Source: Ricordea florida (Eukaryota; Cnidaria; Anthozoa; Corallimorpharia; Ricordeidae). From it: a stretch of 64,000 bases of DNA. The position numbers were made by a program, and so were the translations under genes. The notes beneath the pieces were generated by a model. It saw nothing but the letters and a program-made list of their open reading frames with translations. It was not told where the DNA came from and made no database searches. The DNA lies in NCBI GenBank assembly GCA_949710005.1, contig OX453272.1, forward strand, positions 25,162,391 through 25,226,390. Direction: 5' to 3'. Positions 42,529 to 51,551 of this stretch are shown one piece after another. Position 1 is the first letter of the stretch; every line of letters begins with the position of its first letter.

Positions 42529-43140
42529 CTAAGTTTTGTTGGTATCCTCTGTATTAGTACTTGAAGAACCATACCAGCTCTTCTGAACTTCTTGTATTCC
42601 TTCGGGCCCCTTAGGGTATTTGTTTATTTTAATGTGCTTAAAAACCTGAAATAGTCCGCTAGCAAGTGCTACCAATCTTCCACCTTTTAATGCTAAGAGA
42701 CCCACAAAGTTTGTTAGTTCACGATTAACCAACTCATCATTCTTCAAATCGGAACAAAGAGCATCAATGTTATCTACAGGAACCATGTAAGAAATGACTT
42801 GAGAAACTAATTGAAGAGATGAATCCACCAAACCACCACTAATTTTCTTACCTAATACTGTCTGATATCTATTATAATATTTTTGAATGTCTTTTTCTGT
42901 AAGTTTCTTGATATCACCTAGACTCATATCAACACCTAAATATTCCTTTGTAGTTCCAAGAGATGCGAGAATGGCTAGTGATTCTTGTTTTATTTCAACT
43001 TCGGCGTAGCCGGCCCCCTTCGGGACATCATTATCTTTTATCTCATCTTTTACCTCAGTCTTTCCTCCGGTTTTTTCTTCTTCTATATCGGCGGAGCCGG
43101 GCCCACCTTCCAGGCGCATATAATCTTCAATTTCTGTCAT
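42529..43140 (-). CDS. Conserved Polinton protein, 203 residues
   Basis: The conserved core runs from IKQESLAILASLGTTKEYLG through LTEKDIQKYYNRYQTVLGKK, GGLVDSSLQLVSQVISYMVP and DELVNRELTNFVGLLALKGG to LVALASGLFQVFKHIKI. It is mostly helical with a hydrophobic C-terminal half. Element 2 has the same core (59008-59529, 173 residues). The extra length here comes from four short insertions: MRLEGGPGSAD, VPKGAGYAE, YPKGPEG and QKSWYGS. Each is encoded by a GC-rich hairpin or its decayed form, and each is a multiple of three. The family recurs in cnidarian Polintons; role unknown. Confidence 0.85.
   Translation of the reverse strand: MTEIEDYMRLEGGPGSADIEEEKTGGKTEVKDEIKDNDVPKGAGYAEVEIKQESLAILASLGTTKEYLGVDMSLGDIKKLTEKDIQKYYNRYQTVLGKKISGGLVDSSLQLVSQVISYMVPVDNIDALCSDLKNDELVNRELTNFVGLLALKGGRLVALASGLFQVFKHIKINKYPKGPEGIQEVQKSWYGSSSTNTEDTNKT
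42565..42585. repeat. Decayed hairpin insertion, 21 bp, in frame
   Basis: AGAACCATACCAGCTCTTCT plus G. It is absent from element 2 and adds QKSWYGS. The CCAGCTC core resembles copies A and B. Confidence 0.6.
42598..42618. repeat. GC-rich hairpin insertion, 21 bp, in frame
   Basis: TCCTTCGGGCCCCTTAGGGT plus A: CCCTAAGGG and GGGCCC palindromes. It adds YPKGPEG to the 203-residue protein; element 2 lacks it. Confidence 0.85.
43000..43026. repeat. Double-hairpin insertion, 27 bp, in frame
   Basis: CGGCGTAGCCGG followed by CCCCCTTCGGGAC: a CGGC-GTA-GCCG hairpin and a CCC-CTTC-GGG hairpin. It adds VPKGAGYAE; element 2 lacks it. Confidence 0.88.
43087..43119. repeat. Double-hairpin insertion, 33 bp, in frame
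   Basis: ATCGGCGGAGCCGGGCCCAC then CTTCCAGGCGCAT: a CGGC-GGA-GCCG hairpin plus a second GC-rich half. It adds MRLEGGPGSAD near the protein start; element 2 lacks it. Confidence 0.85.
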
Positions 43141-43164
43141 ATTGCAATTTTTTAATAATACATG

Positions 43165-43176
43165 GATTCTTTTAAA
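43165..43176 (-). promoter_or_regulatory. TTTAAAAGAATC, variant promoter motif
   Basis: 24 nt before the ATG at 43140. It overlaps the stop codon of the ATPase gene. The same variant and spacing occur in element 2 (58972-58983). Confidence 0.65.
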
Positions 43177-43798
43177 TCACCGCAGGGATCTCCAAATAAC
43201 ATTGAAATGGATAACGTAAACATAAACAGAGTCTAGAATATTTTTCAGTTTTCAGTAGTTGTACAAACTTTTTACTGGTATCAGGGTCTAAATCACCCCC
43301 ATAATCTTCTAAAAGCATCTTCATACCTTTCTGTGATGGATTATGAAATGAGACCACACAAGCCACATTTTCACGGAATGGTTTTGCTATGGATGTTAAT
43401 TGCTGAGTGAGAACCCAAACTGATAAACCATGATGTCTTCCAGAAAATGCCAGATCTATAAACTTGTTTGATCGTTTTTTCAAATCATTAGATACAGCAC
43501 AATCGTCTAAAATTATTAGTGAATTTGTTCCTGAGAATAAAGTTTGACAATCAGTTAATAACTCGTTAATCTCATCTATATTACTTGCATCAGGTGATAA
43601 TACATAGAAATGTTTATCTTTATTTGCAAAATTATGATAGGTTTTATTTTTAGAAAAAGTCGAACATATTAGAACAATGTATTCAAAAACTTTTAGGAAT
43701 GGACCTCTGAGTTGATCAATGAGATACTTTGTCTTTCCACAATTTGTTGGACCTGTTATAATACAATGAAAAGGAACTTTATCTCTCAATTCTTCCAT
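43172..43798 (-). CDS. Packaging ATPase (FtsK/HerA, A32-like)
   Basis: 208 residues, typical of Polinton and virophage genome-packaging ATPases that pump DNA into the capsid. Walker A is GPTNCGKT at 16-23; Walker B is LIILDD at 94-99; a sensor-like TQQLTSI lies near 146-152. The copy in element 2 differs at about seven positions of 208. It sits directly after the capsid gene in the same direction, as in other Polintons. Apparently intact. Confidence 0.93.
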   Translation of the reverse strand: MEELRDKVPFHCIITGPTNCGKTKYLIDQLRGPFLKVFEYIVLICSTFSKNKTYHNFANKDKHFYVLSPDASNIDEINELLTDCQTLFSGTNSLIILDDCAVSNDLKKRSNKFIDLAFSGRHHGLSVWVLTQQLTSIAKPFRENVACVVSFHNPSQKGMKMLLEDYGGDLDPDTSKKFVQLLKTEKYSRLCLCLRYPFQCYLEIPAVI

Positions 43799-43862
43799 AA
43801 TTTTTGTATTATAACATTACGTTTTTTAAGTTAAATTTCATGTAATAATACTCCAGAGGAAA

Positions 43863-45064
43863 CTAGTACTTTATCGAATGTAAGTTTGAATTCATAATCT
43901 CCATCATAGCATCAGCTACAACAAACATGTAACAGGTTATAATACCAGATCCACTAGTATTTCTTTTAATTTCTATTTTTACACCATCTTGTACATTGTT
44001 TAATGGTAGTCCTCCTCCATGAATATTATTATCAGAGTAAGTTCTTAAGTCTATCCATAAAGCAAACTTATTTGAATAAAAATCTTTTTCTTTCATACCT
44101 CTTCTTTTTGATTCTCCTATCCCAAATCGTTTCTTTATTGATTCCCATATATCAGAAGATACCATTCCCTTTGAGTATAAACGATTTGGTACACCATTAA
44201 TATCAATATTTATTGATGAAATACCTGGATTAAAAAAATTCTCAGAATCTCTTTGTCCTGCAGTGTATGGTGCTATAAATAAACATAATATTCCTGTCAT
44301 TGATCTTCTAGGTAAATTAATATGCTGATTTATAACTGTATCATTATTTCTGGAGATAGTAAAAGTTTTATGTAAAGTAACATTTTCGTAAAATAATCCT
44401 TTACCAATTTGATAAGCTGATTGAGCCTCACGAGCTAAGTATTCACTTGATATGCAAGAATATTCTAGTTCAAGATTTGTTATTTTATAATTTGGGGGTT
44501 TGGTTGTATCGGAATAAACAACAATATCATTAACTGGAGCAAGTGTAATTTCAAAGATTAGTTGGTTTTCTAGAGCTTTTGGATAAAAATATACTTTGTA
44601 TTATGTACAACAGCAAGATTTACATCTTTTGCATCTGAATCATCCTTATCTCCTGCATTTGTTCTAAGTTTTCTCATATTTTCAGAAGAAATACCTTGTT
44701 TTAATCTATCATCTCGTTCTTTACCTGAAAGGAATAAATCATGATATGTTTGAAATAAATCATATCTTTGAGTATCCTGTAATGTTTCACCACCAAAAAG
44801 AACCCTAAGTCTAGATACAAGATTACTACCTACATTATTCACAAGTGTGTTATTAGCATGCCCATCAACAATCAAGTTGAATAGTAAAGATACACTTCCT
44901 GGTATAATAACTAAATTATCTGTAAGTTTAGGAATATTTATATATAATGTTTCGCCTGGATCAGCTGATGATGGATTGAGAGTAATTCGATTCAGTGTTG
45001 ATTCCGCCTTCAAACCAAATGGCTCTCTTGGAATTCTGTTTGGATTAATTTTTTCAGACGTCAT
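43863..45064 (-). pseudogene. Major capsid protein gene, broken by a 40-bp deletion
   Basis: The first part (45064-44570, 164 codons) starts TSEKINPNRIPREPFGLKAE and matches the element 2 capsid protein up to VHNTKY. There about 40 bp present in element 2 are missing (near 44585), which shifts the frame and creates a stop. The rest of the protein is still readable in another frame down to 43863 (ending MMEIMNSNLHSIKY). The intact family forms a double-jelly-roll capsomer; this copy cannot. The gene shares a short divergent promoter region (45065-45097) with the integrase. Confidence 0.9.
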
Positions 45065-45088
45065 ATTGATTTATAAGATACACATAAT

Positions 45089-45098
45089 AATCTTTAAA
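45089..45098 (-). promoter_or_regulatory. TTTAAAGATT, putative Polinton promoter motif (capsid gene)
   Basis: 24 nt before the capsid ATG at 45064; its outermost base is the A of the integrase start codon. The same arrangement occurs in element 2. Confidence 0.75.
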
Positions 45099-46078
45099 TG
45101 AGTTACCTATCAAAAATATATTATTCAACTTTTGGATATTGGAAAGGATATTCTGCAATTCCTAAATTAGCTGCGAAAGCGAAAGTAAGTGAAGATGTGG
45201 CTAAACAATGGCTTGAGAAACAGGCAATATGGCAAATATATCTACCTGCTCCAAAGTATATCCCTAGACCACACTGGACTGTGGATAAACCTAATCAGAT
45301 TCACCAAGCAGATTTATTATTTTTACCACATGATAGAGTTGGAAGAAAAACATATCGATATGCTCTGGTTGTGATTGATGTAGCCTCGAGATATAAAGAT
45401 GCTGAACCATTAACATCAAAAGAAAGTCATGAGATATCCAAAGCTTTTGAAAAAATATATTCCAGAAAGTTAAAATATCCTAAAACATTAATTGTTGATC
45501 CTGGAAGAGAATTTATGGGTGATGTGACAAAACTTATGGATACACATAATGTAAACATTCAAAGAAGTGAAGCTGGAAACCATAGAGCTCAAGCATTTGT
45601 TGAAAGAGCAAATAGAACATTAAGTGAACGATTATTTAGTCATCAATATGCGCAAGAAATGATTAGTGATGAAAGGTCTAGAGTATGGGTGAAACGATTA
45701 CCAGATATTTTTAAAACTTTGAATAATACATCAACGAGATTAACCGGTAAAGAGCCTGATGAAGCTATAAAAATGAAAGAGGTTGATATTAAAACAAAAA
45801 AGTATAAGCGAGTTGTTGGTTATGATGAGGTTAGATTACCCCCTGGTGTTAAGGTTAGATATTTACTAGCTCATGGTGAACTTGAAGGTGGTGAACGAAT
45901 AAGAGCCACTGATCCTATATGGAGTATTAAAATTTATGATCTTTCAAGGAGTGTAGTTTCACCCAATCAACCGGTTTTGTATTATTTAGTAGATGGACCT
46001 AGACGTGGATTTGTAAGGGAGGAGCTTCAAGTTGTACCCTATGATACTGAATTACCGCCTGATTCTGTTTTGAATTAA
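45098..46078 (+). CDS. RVE-family (retroviral-like) integrase
   Basis: 326 residues, apparently intact. The catalytic core shows the DDE triad: D72 (HQADLLFL), D134 (IVDPGREF) and E169 (AFVERANR), the last two 35 residues apart as in retroviral and Polinton integrases. Residues ~20-60 form a helical N-terminal domain without a clear zinc finger. The C-terminal 80 residues (VKVRYLLAHGELEGGERIRA, DPIWSIKIYDLS, YYLVDGPRRGFVREELQVVP) form the SH3-like DNA-binding tail. It would insert the element DNA and create the target duplications. Its stop overlaps that of the convergent polymerase gene in a shared TTAA (46075-46078). Confidence 0.95.
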   Translation: MSYLSKIYYSTFGYWKGYSAIPKLAAKAKVSEDVAKQWLEKQAIWQIYLPAPKYIPRPHWTVDKPNQIHQADLLFLPHDRVGRKTYRYALVVIDVASRYKDAEPLTSKESHEISKAFEKIYSRKLKYPKTLIVDPGREFMGDVTKLMDTHNVNIQRSEAGNHRAQAFVERANRTLSERLFSHQYAQEMISDERSRVWVKRLPDIFKTLNNTSTRLTGKEPDEAIKMKEVDIKTKKYKRVVGYDEVRLPPGVKVRYLLAHGELEGGERIRATDPIWSIKIYDLSRSVVSPNQPVLYYLVDGPRRGFVREELQVVPYDTELPPDSVLN

Positions 46079-49000
46079 TACAAAGGGTATGTGTGAATTC
46101 CATCTTCTGCAACAATACGTTTATCATAGTAAGCGTTCAGACCTAATTTATCTTGAGTATATGTTACAATTTCGTTTTTATTAACTCTAAAACCTGTGTT
46201 TTTTACCCTATCTATTGACCCTTCTAAAGCTTCATAGTATCTATTCCACGTCATATCGTTTTGGTAATGTATGGCCCCTTTACAACTAAACTTTGTTTTT
46301 CCTTTTCCATCATCGGCGTAATAACATTTTGGCGAAAGAGCAATCATTCTTTTTCCTTCAAACTCTGTCTTGAAAAGCCCTGGTGTTTTGTCGTGATATT
46401 TTGAAGTTGATAGAAATTTTTCTTTTCCTCCATTAAACCATTCTTTTCTCCGTTCTGGTTTTACAAGTTTATCCAAATCTTCATCCGAAAATACAAAGTA
46501 GTCGCTATCTGTGTCTGAATAAACTAATTCAAAATCGCTTCTGTCAATATAATAATCAATACAATCGTAGTAAAATTCCAACATTCGTAGCTTGGATAGT
46601 TGATGTACGGCTATACCACACTGATAAGGTGTATTTATTTCTACACGGCGTTTCCTTTTTGTTATTTCATATGTGTCATTTATTTGTTCTATATCTTCAA
46701 AGAATGGGCTTCTAATAGCCTCATTAGCATCATCCACGTTTTGAGTATAGCTTGTATTCTTGTGTTTTTGTTTATTCTCAATCATTTTACCATAGAATGA
46801 GTTTCCCTTCAGTTTAAAAGTATCACCTAATTCTTTCTTTCCAGCATACTTTGTAAGTAATTTTTCAATCAACACTCCAATATCTTTATTTTCATCAATA
46901 AATGGGGCCACATTGGGGAATTGTTTCAAATCATTAATAATGGTATCTATTTTATCTTTTTCATTTTCATTTACCGCTTTCTGTAAATTTTCAGCCATAA
47001 ACTCTATATCACCCTCTCTTCTCGCCTCGCTTACTTCAGTTGGAAACCACTCAAAAGGTCTACCTGGTTGATATATTATAATTTTATGAACAGCAGTTAT
47101 TACCAAACCATGCTTAAGATGCCATTTTATTAGCGGTGTATATATTAAAATTTTCTCTGCTCTGGTTACGCTTAACAATTTTTGTGATCCTTTTATAGTT
47201 TTTCTACCTGTATCTTTTTGATATTGTTTCATGTGATCGGGTATTAAATTTTCAGGAACACTATCTACAACAAATAAAGGAGGAAACTCCTCAAATTTTT
47301 CTAAAAGATTATCTGGTGTGTGAATATCCACTTGACAGAAACCGAACAATTTATTTGTAAGAACATCATTACAAAAATTGTTAATATATTCTGGATCTGT
47401 TGGATTTTTTACCTCAATATATTTCTCTTTTCCGCATGGCATTTCTTGGCCTGATTCATATAGATACAAGCTGTTTGCGTCATCACCATGGATAATTTTG
47501 CATGTTTTTGGGTTTTTATATTTATGAGGTCTAATTTTTGTTTCATCTTTTATCGCAAGTCTAACAAATACTTGAGCCTGACCACCAACCATACCTGTTG
47601 TTAAAAGATCATAAGCTTTATTTTTACTACATTTAGTACATTCTTTTCTTACCGCTAAACATTTTTTACATTTACCCTCCTTACAATTGACATCACATTT
47701 ACAATAACAAGGATCTCCTGGGGCATACAAATCATACTTACCCTTACTATTTTTTATGGCTTTATTCAACACATATGTCATTGATATCCCTGGGATTGAT
47801 ACTGCATCTTTCAGTATGTCTATTTCATCACAGAAATATTTTTCACGAGTTTTTTCAACAGCTTCCACAAAAGGAATAACATCAGCCAGGGTATACTCTC
47901 TCAACCAATTCCCCATTGTAACACAACCCCTCTTTTTGAATTCAACCTTAAACTCTTCATACTGCTCCTTGGAGATTGGTTTTTTATTTTTCAGAATCGA
48001 ATTAAAATCTTCATATTTCACAGGACCAATGTGAGAAAGCTTATCATATCTATCCAACCACCTATAAGGAAATACAAGTTTTTGTACCTCACATTTATTT
48101 GCTCTACACCACTTATCTAAAGATAGACCCGGGGCTATGTAATTAATCATATCCAAAAAATTAAAACGTGGAGTTTTCAGATACATATACTTGTTTTCTT
48201 TCTTTGCTACATTTATTTTACCATCTAACTCGGTATAACTCTTTACAAAATGTTTCTTAATCATATTAATATCATACTTTCCTGAATTAAAACCTAAAAC
48301 AGGAACTTGATTACACCACACTTCATACTGCTCTTTTACTTTTTTTGGAATACTATCTTCATCCGGTAGGGGGTACTCCTCTCTCACTTTTTTAACAATT
48401 TCTTTCTGTCTTATATCCAATTCAGTAAAATAGTCTTTTACAAGCTCCTCTGGATTACTATTCTCAATACAGGTTGGTTTTTTCGATAAACTATCAGATA
48501 TACCTATAGCAACTGGAATATGTATATTTATGAAAGTTAGATCTTCAGTAACCCTTTCATGTTGTTTTGGTTGTATTGCTTCAGAATCCCAAACAATAAA
48601 ATGTGGATAGTGAAAAAATTTCTTTTTAAAGTTTACATATTTTAATTCTGGCTTTTCATGCTCCCAAACAGATACTAAATTATACCCCAAGGCTTTGATT
48701 ACCTGTTCCTTTCTCAGAGTTTCGTTGTATTTAATTTTATCATCGTTTGAACAAGGACAGCCATGCCATTTACACCCATAAAATTCAAAAACTGTATTAG
48801 TCACAGGTTCGTAACCATCCACCAAAAAAAGCTCTTTTTCACCGTCCTTAACACATCGTTCACCACCATGCCCGCATAGAGCATGATGAATATGTTTACC
48901 TATAAGTTCAGCCTGTTTCTCTATCCATCTACATCCAATATAACTAAATTTGGTATTACCGCCATAAAATATTTTTTCCGAGCTGCTCATTATTGGTACA

Positions 49001-50733
49001 CATTTTTTACCATTACAAATTACTTGTGTTTTTCCGGCTGTACAAGTTTCATCCTCAAAATGTCTATTATAATTATCATGTCTGGTAAATCTTTGTTCAC
49101 ATCCAGCACATTCCCAGTGACTAGTTAACAGCGATAAATCCTTTATGTAAAAACAGTGTCCTTCATATAACCCCGCATCCAAAGTTGGTAATCCTTTTTT
49201 GATCCCGCCTTTACCGTACACCAGAACCCACGTTTTTTGGTCTTTTTTTGGTTCAAACATCCTAATGTTAATATGAAAAAACTTTGAGATATCCTCAAGT
49301 TCAAAAAGATTCGTTTTTTGTACATCTTCAACTTTTAGGTTTGGGTTATCATAAAATTCTTGAGCCATTTTTAGTGCAAATTGGGTTGTTCTCTCCGCTG
49401 GTCTATTTTTCCCATCAAGACAGTTCATTTTAGCAGCCAGGGTATTCCAAAAACACATATTGTTAACATATTTATCAAGGGCGTAAATAGATTTCTTGTT
49501 GCGTAACCAATCTGGTAAAGGTCCACAACCCATTAAAGTTTCATTTGTATGAATTAATTTTACATGAACTTCACTAAACACAACCCTACCTTGATATACA
49601 CCTGGTGTTTTTACAACTTCTGATGCTGGAAGATACGCGGTACTCCATACTTTTGTGTTTTCTAAATCTAGTCTTTTTATTTCACATCGTTCAATATACC
49701 CCTCAATTTCGTTTAATGTTGTAAAAGTTCCTTCTCCATCAAGTGTTTTGGGGTAAAAAGATATTTCTCCGTTTCCACGATGAATGTTGGATTTGAAGCC
49801 ATATACAACCCTTGTTCTCATCTGTATCTCTGGTCTTATTCTATCCATAATCATTTGTGATATGTCATTATTAAGATCCGCATTTATTACAATGTTGTTT
49901 TGCTCCACCTGTTCATCTGGCGCGCTTCCAAAAGGAATAAATTTAAAATTTGTTGGTGTTCTTAGTTTAATTTTTTTATCTTTTTTCTCGCCTGTTTCAG
50001 GTTTATTTTGGGTTTGATTATTAGACTTTTTTCTAGGTGCTGGTGTGGGTTTTTCCTTCTGGTTATTAATATTTTTTATTGGTTTGATGATTTTTTTATT
50101 TGTGAGATTTTTTAAAGATTCATAAAACTTTATTCTGTCTTCCACTTTATAAATTTTAATTATATTCCTTTGCTGTTTATTAGGTATATTTTCATTAGTG
50201 GTAACTGTAAACGAATCATAAAACTTTTTTCTGTCTGCCACTTTGTAGTTTTTGAATATTTTTTTGGTTCCTTCGGCCCCCCTTCGGGGTTCTGTGGTTT
50301 TTTTCGAGTGTTTGGTATCCTTAATCGATTCAAAAAACTTTATTCTTTCTTTCACTTTTGAATTTTTGTTTATTGTTTTTGAGGGTTGAAGTTTATTTGG
50401 TTCAGGTTTTTTAGCGCGTGGGGGTGGAATGGGTCTTTCCTTCTGGTTAGGAATATTTTTTCTAGGTAGTGGAATGGGTGATTTTTTATTTGGTTTAGAT
50501 TGTTTTATAGTTTCAGGTTTTGGTAAAGTTGGTGGTTGTGAACCTGGCGGTGTACCTACTCGTGGTCTGGGTGGTGGTACCCCTGGTGTCTCCACATTAT
50601 CATACATTTCAACTAGTTCAGGAATTTTTCGCAACTCTTGTAAAAGTAAATCTTTTCGCCGTAATTTTGACTTGCCTTTAATATTATAATCTTTAGCAAG
50701 TTGATATAGTTGTGCATTAGTAAGTCTATCCAT
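46075..50733 (-). CDS. Protein-primed type B DNA polymerase, multidomain, intact
   Basis: 1552 residues; it copies the element from its ends. In order: SAP-like start (1-38); proline-rich linker with PIPLPR, PIPPPR and PTPAPR; three YKVxDRxKFYES-type repeats (130-207); a domain with Cys427 (NNMCFWN) and His526 (YEGHCFYI), which could be an OTU/papain-like fold; a C2H2 finger (542-564); a Vsr-like nuclease segment (VDGYEP...FEFYGCKWHGC, 638-658); a 3'-5' exonuclease (D716/E718; GFNSGKYDI, 814-822); a cysteine cluster (1009-1036); and palm motifs A (D1085ANSLY), B (KLKGNSFYG, 1307-1315) and C (YSDTDS, 1405-1410). All key residues are present. The start codon lies at the inner edge of the right terminal repeat. 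Element 2 has a frameshifted homologue. Confidence 0.95.
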   Translation of the reverse strand: MDRLTNAQLYQLAKDYNIKGKSKLRRKDLLLQELRKIPELVEMYDNVETPGVPPPRPRVGTPPGSQPPTLPKPETIKQSKPNKKSPIPLPRKNIPNQKERPIPPPRAKKPEPNKLQPSKTINKNSKVKERIKFFESIKDTKHSKKTTEPRRGAEGTKKIFKNYKVADRKKFYDSFTVTTNENIPNKQQRNIIKIYKVEDRIKFYESLKNLTNKKIIKPIKNINNQKEKPTPAPRKKSNNQTQNKPETGEKKDKKIKLRTPTNFKFIPFGSAPDEQVEQNNIVINADLNNDISQMIMDRIRPEIQMRTRVVYGFKSNIHRGNGEISFYPKTLDGEGTFTTLNEIEGYIERCEIKRLDLENTKVWSTAYLPASEVVKTPGVYQGRVVFSEVHVKLIHTNETLMGCGPLPDWLRNKKSIYALDKYVNNMCFWNTLAAKMNCLDGKNRPAERTTQFALKMAQEFYDNPNLKVEDVQKTNLFELEDISKFFHINIRMFEPKKDQKTWVLVYGKGGIKKGLPTLDAGLYEGHCFYIKDLSLLTSHWECAGCEQRFTRHDNYNRHFEDETCTAGKTQVICNGKKCVPIMSSSEKIFYGGNTKFSYIGCRWIEKQAELIGKHIHHALCGHGGERCVKDGEKELFLVDGYEPVTNTVFEFYGCKWHGCPCSNDDKIKYNETLRKEQVIKALGYNLVSVWEHEKPELKYVNFKKKFFHYPHFIVWDSEAIQPKQHERVTEDLTFINIHIPVAIGISDSLSKKPTCIENSNPEELVKDYFTELDIRQKEIVKKVREEYPLPDEDSIPKKVKEQYEVWCNQVPVLGFNSGKYDINMIKKHFVKSYTELDGKINVAKKENKYMYLKTPRFNFLDMINYIAPGLSLDKWCRANKCEVQKLVFPYRWLDRYDKLSHIGPVKYEDFNSILKNKKPISKEQYEEFKVEFKKRGCVTMGNWLREYTLADVIPFVEAVEKTREKYFCDEIDILKDAVSIPGISMTYVLNKAIKNSKGKYDLYAPGDPCYCKCDVNCKEGKCKKCLAVRKECTKCSKNKAYDLLTTGMVGGQAQVFVRLAIKDETKIRPHKYKNPKTCKIIHGDDANSLYLYESGQEMPCGKEKYIEVKNPTDPEYINNFCNDVLTNKLFGFCQVDIHTPDNLLEKFEEFPPLFVVDSVPENLIPDHMKQYQKDTGRKTIKGSQKLLSVTRAEKILIYTPLIKWHLKHGLVITAVHKIIIYQPGRPFEWFPTEVSEARREGDIEFMAENLQKAVNENEKDKIDTIINDLKQFPNVAPFIDENKDIGVLIEKLLTKYAGKKELGDTFKLKGNSFYGKMIENKQKHKNTSYTQNVDDANEAIRSPFFEDIEQINDTYEITKRKRRVEINTPYQCGIAVHQLSKLRMLEFYYDCIDYYIDRSDFELVYSDTDSDYFVFSDEDLDKLVKPERRKEWFNGGKEKFLSTSKYHDKTPGLFKTEFEGKRMIALSPKCYYADDGKGKTKFSCKGAIHYQNDMTWNRYYEALEGSIDRVKNTGFRVNKNEIVTYTQDKLGLNAYYDKRIVAEDGIHTYPLY
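50266..50292. repeat. GC-rich hairpin insertion, in frame in the polymerase linker
   Basis: GGTTCCTTCGGCCCCCCTTC then GGGGTTC. It adds about seven residues (EPRRGAEG) between the linker repeats; element 2 lacks it. Confidence 0.8.
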
Positions 50734-51007
50734 TTGTAATTTATAAATTAATTCTTCTTTTTAAATCATAATTTCATTTTATTTTTTGCAACACCTGATT
50801 AACACTCTGATAATTTTCTGATATTATTTTGGGTGATATTTTTTTAAAATTTTCAGTAATTAATAAAAAAAATGGGCTCTTTTCAAAAATTACAACAAAT
50901 TACAACAATACTGTGGGTATAACTCCTTTTTTCAAAAATTACAACAATTTACAACAATTACAACAATTACAACAACAGTGTGGGTATAACTCCTCCTATA
51001 TACTACT
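50729..51007 (-). repeat. Element 1 terminal inverted repeat, right
   Basis: Reverse complement of 35806-36084 over 279 bp with few or no mismatches seen. It carries the presumed polymerase promoter and origin of protein-primed replication at its tip. Confidence 0.95.
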
Positions 51008-51012
51008 ACTCT
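51008..51012. repeat. Target site duplication of element 1, right copy
   Basis: ACTCT, matching 35801-35805. Confidence 0.8.
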
Positions 51013-51372
51013 TGTGTTCGCGCCGGTTGCAGTTCGTCGAGTGCAGTAACAATTTGAACCAGGGATGTGTAGTACATTTCACCGTATGTCACCTGATATA
51101 AGTACGTGAATTTTGTAAGTACTGTTGGCAGTTTGTTTACACTTTCGATATATAGTTCTAGTTCCGGCAGAGTTTCAGGCGTGAATAGTTGTGTGGACCA
51201 GGACGTTGGAAATCGCTCGCAAAGAACTTTAAATGTTGCTCATCTTAGCTGATAAAAAACCAAAATAATGCTAATCAGCTTTTTCTTAAGAAGTTTTGTT
51301 TTGGCCTTGTTTAATTTCAGGGTCTACCATTCTCGTCGCCGGAAACAAAACGGTGGACTTTTTTACTCCCAA
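51008..51372. other. 365-bp host spacer between the two Polintons
   Basis: More GC-rich than the elements at its left end (GTTCGCGCCGGTTGCAGTTC), with no ORF or known repeat recognised. It continues the host sequence interrupted at 35805. Confidence 0.6.
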
Positions 51373-51551
51373 AGTAGTATGTTGGAGGTATTATACACAC
51401 CCCCACCCACATCCCGCAATTTGATTTTAATTTTATCGATCGGATACCCACCCCCGCGCATTTTAATTTAAATTTTATGTAGTGATTATGGAGATTTTAT
51501 GAATTTGATTTTCTAAATTTAATTTAAAGACAAAAAATAAAAATTTATTAA
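51373..51551 (+). repeat. Element 2 left terminus, presumed terminal inverted repeat
   Basis: By analogy with element 1 the repeat should run from the tip to the polymerase start at 51552; the partner is outside the window. It also contains a doubled CCCACCC-rich block (51399-51420 and 51441-51460), like the doubled ATACCCAC block of element 1. Confidence 0.65.

Larger units (their letters stand above)
35806..51007. mobile_element. Polinton/Maverick element 1, complete (15.2 kb)
   Basis: The element has 279-bp terminal inverted repeats beginning AGTAGTATATAGG, a 5-bp (or 6-bp) target duplication, and the Polinton core: protein-primed PolB, RVE integrase, major capsid protein and A32-type packaging ATPase. 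It also carries nine or more small genes. The polymerase is at the right end reading inward; the integrase is convergent with it; the structural block reads leftward on the minus strand; two plus-strand genes sit at the left end. No adenovirus-type cysteine protease gene is recognisable. The capsid gene is broken by a deletion, so this copy cannot make its own capsid. Element 2 is a related copy in the opposite orientation. Confidence 0.95.

Noticed and set aside
35806..51007. CRISPR array or prophage
   Set aside because: Repeats are hairpins and dispersed insertions without regular spacers; the gene set is Polinton and the host is eukaryotic.
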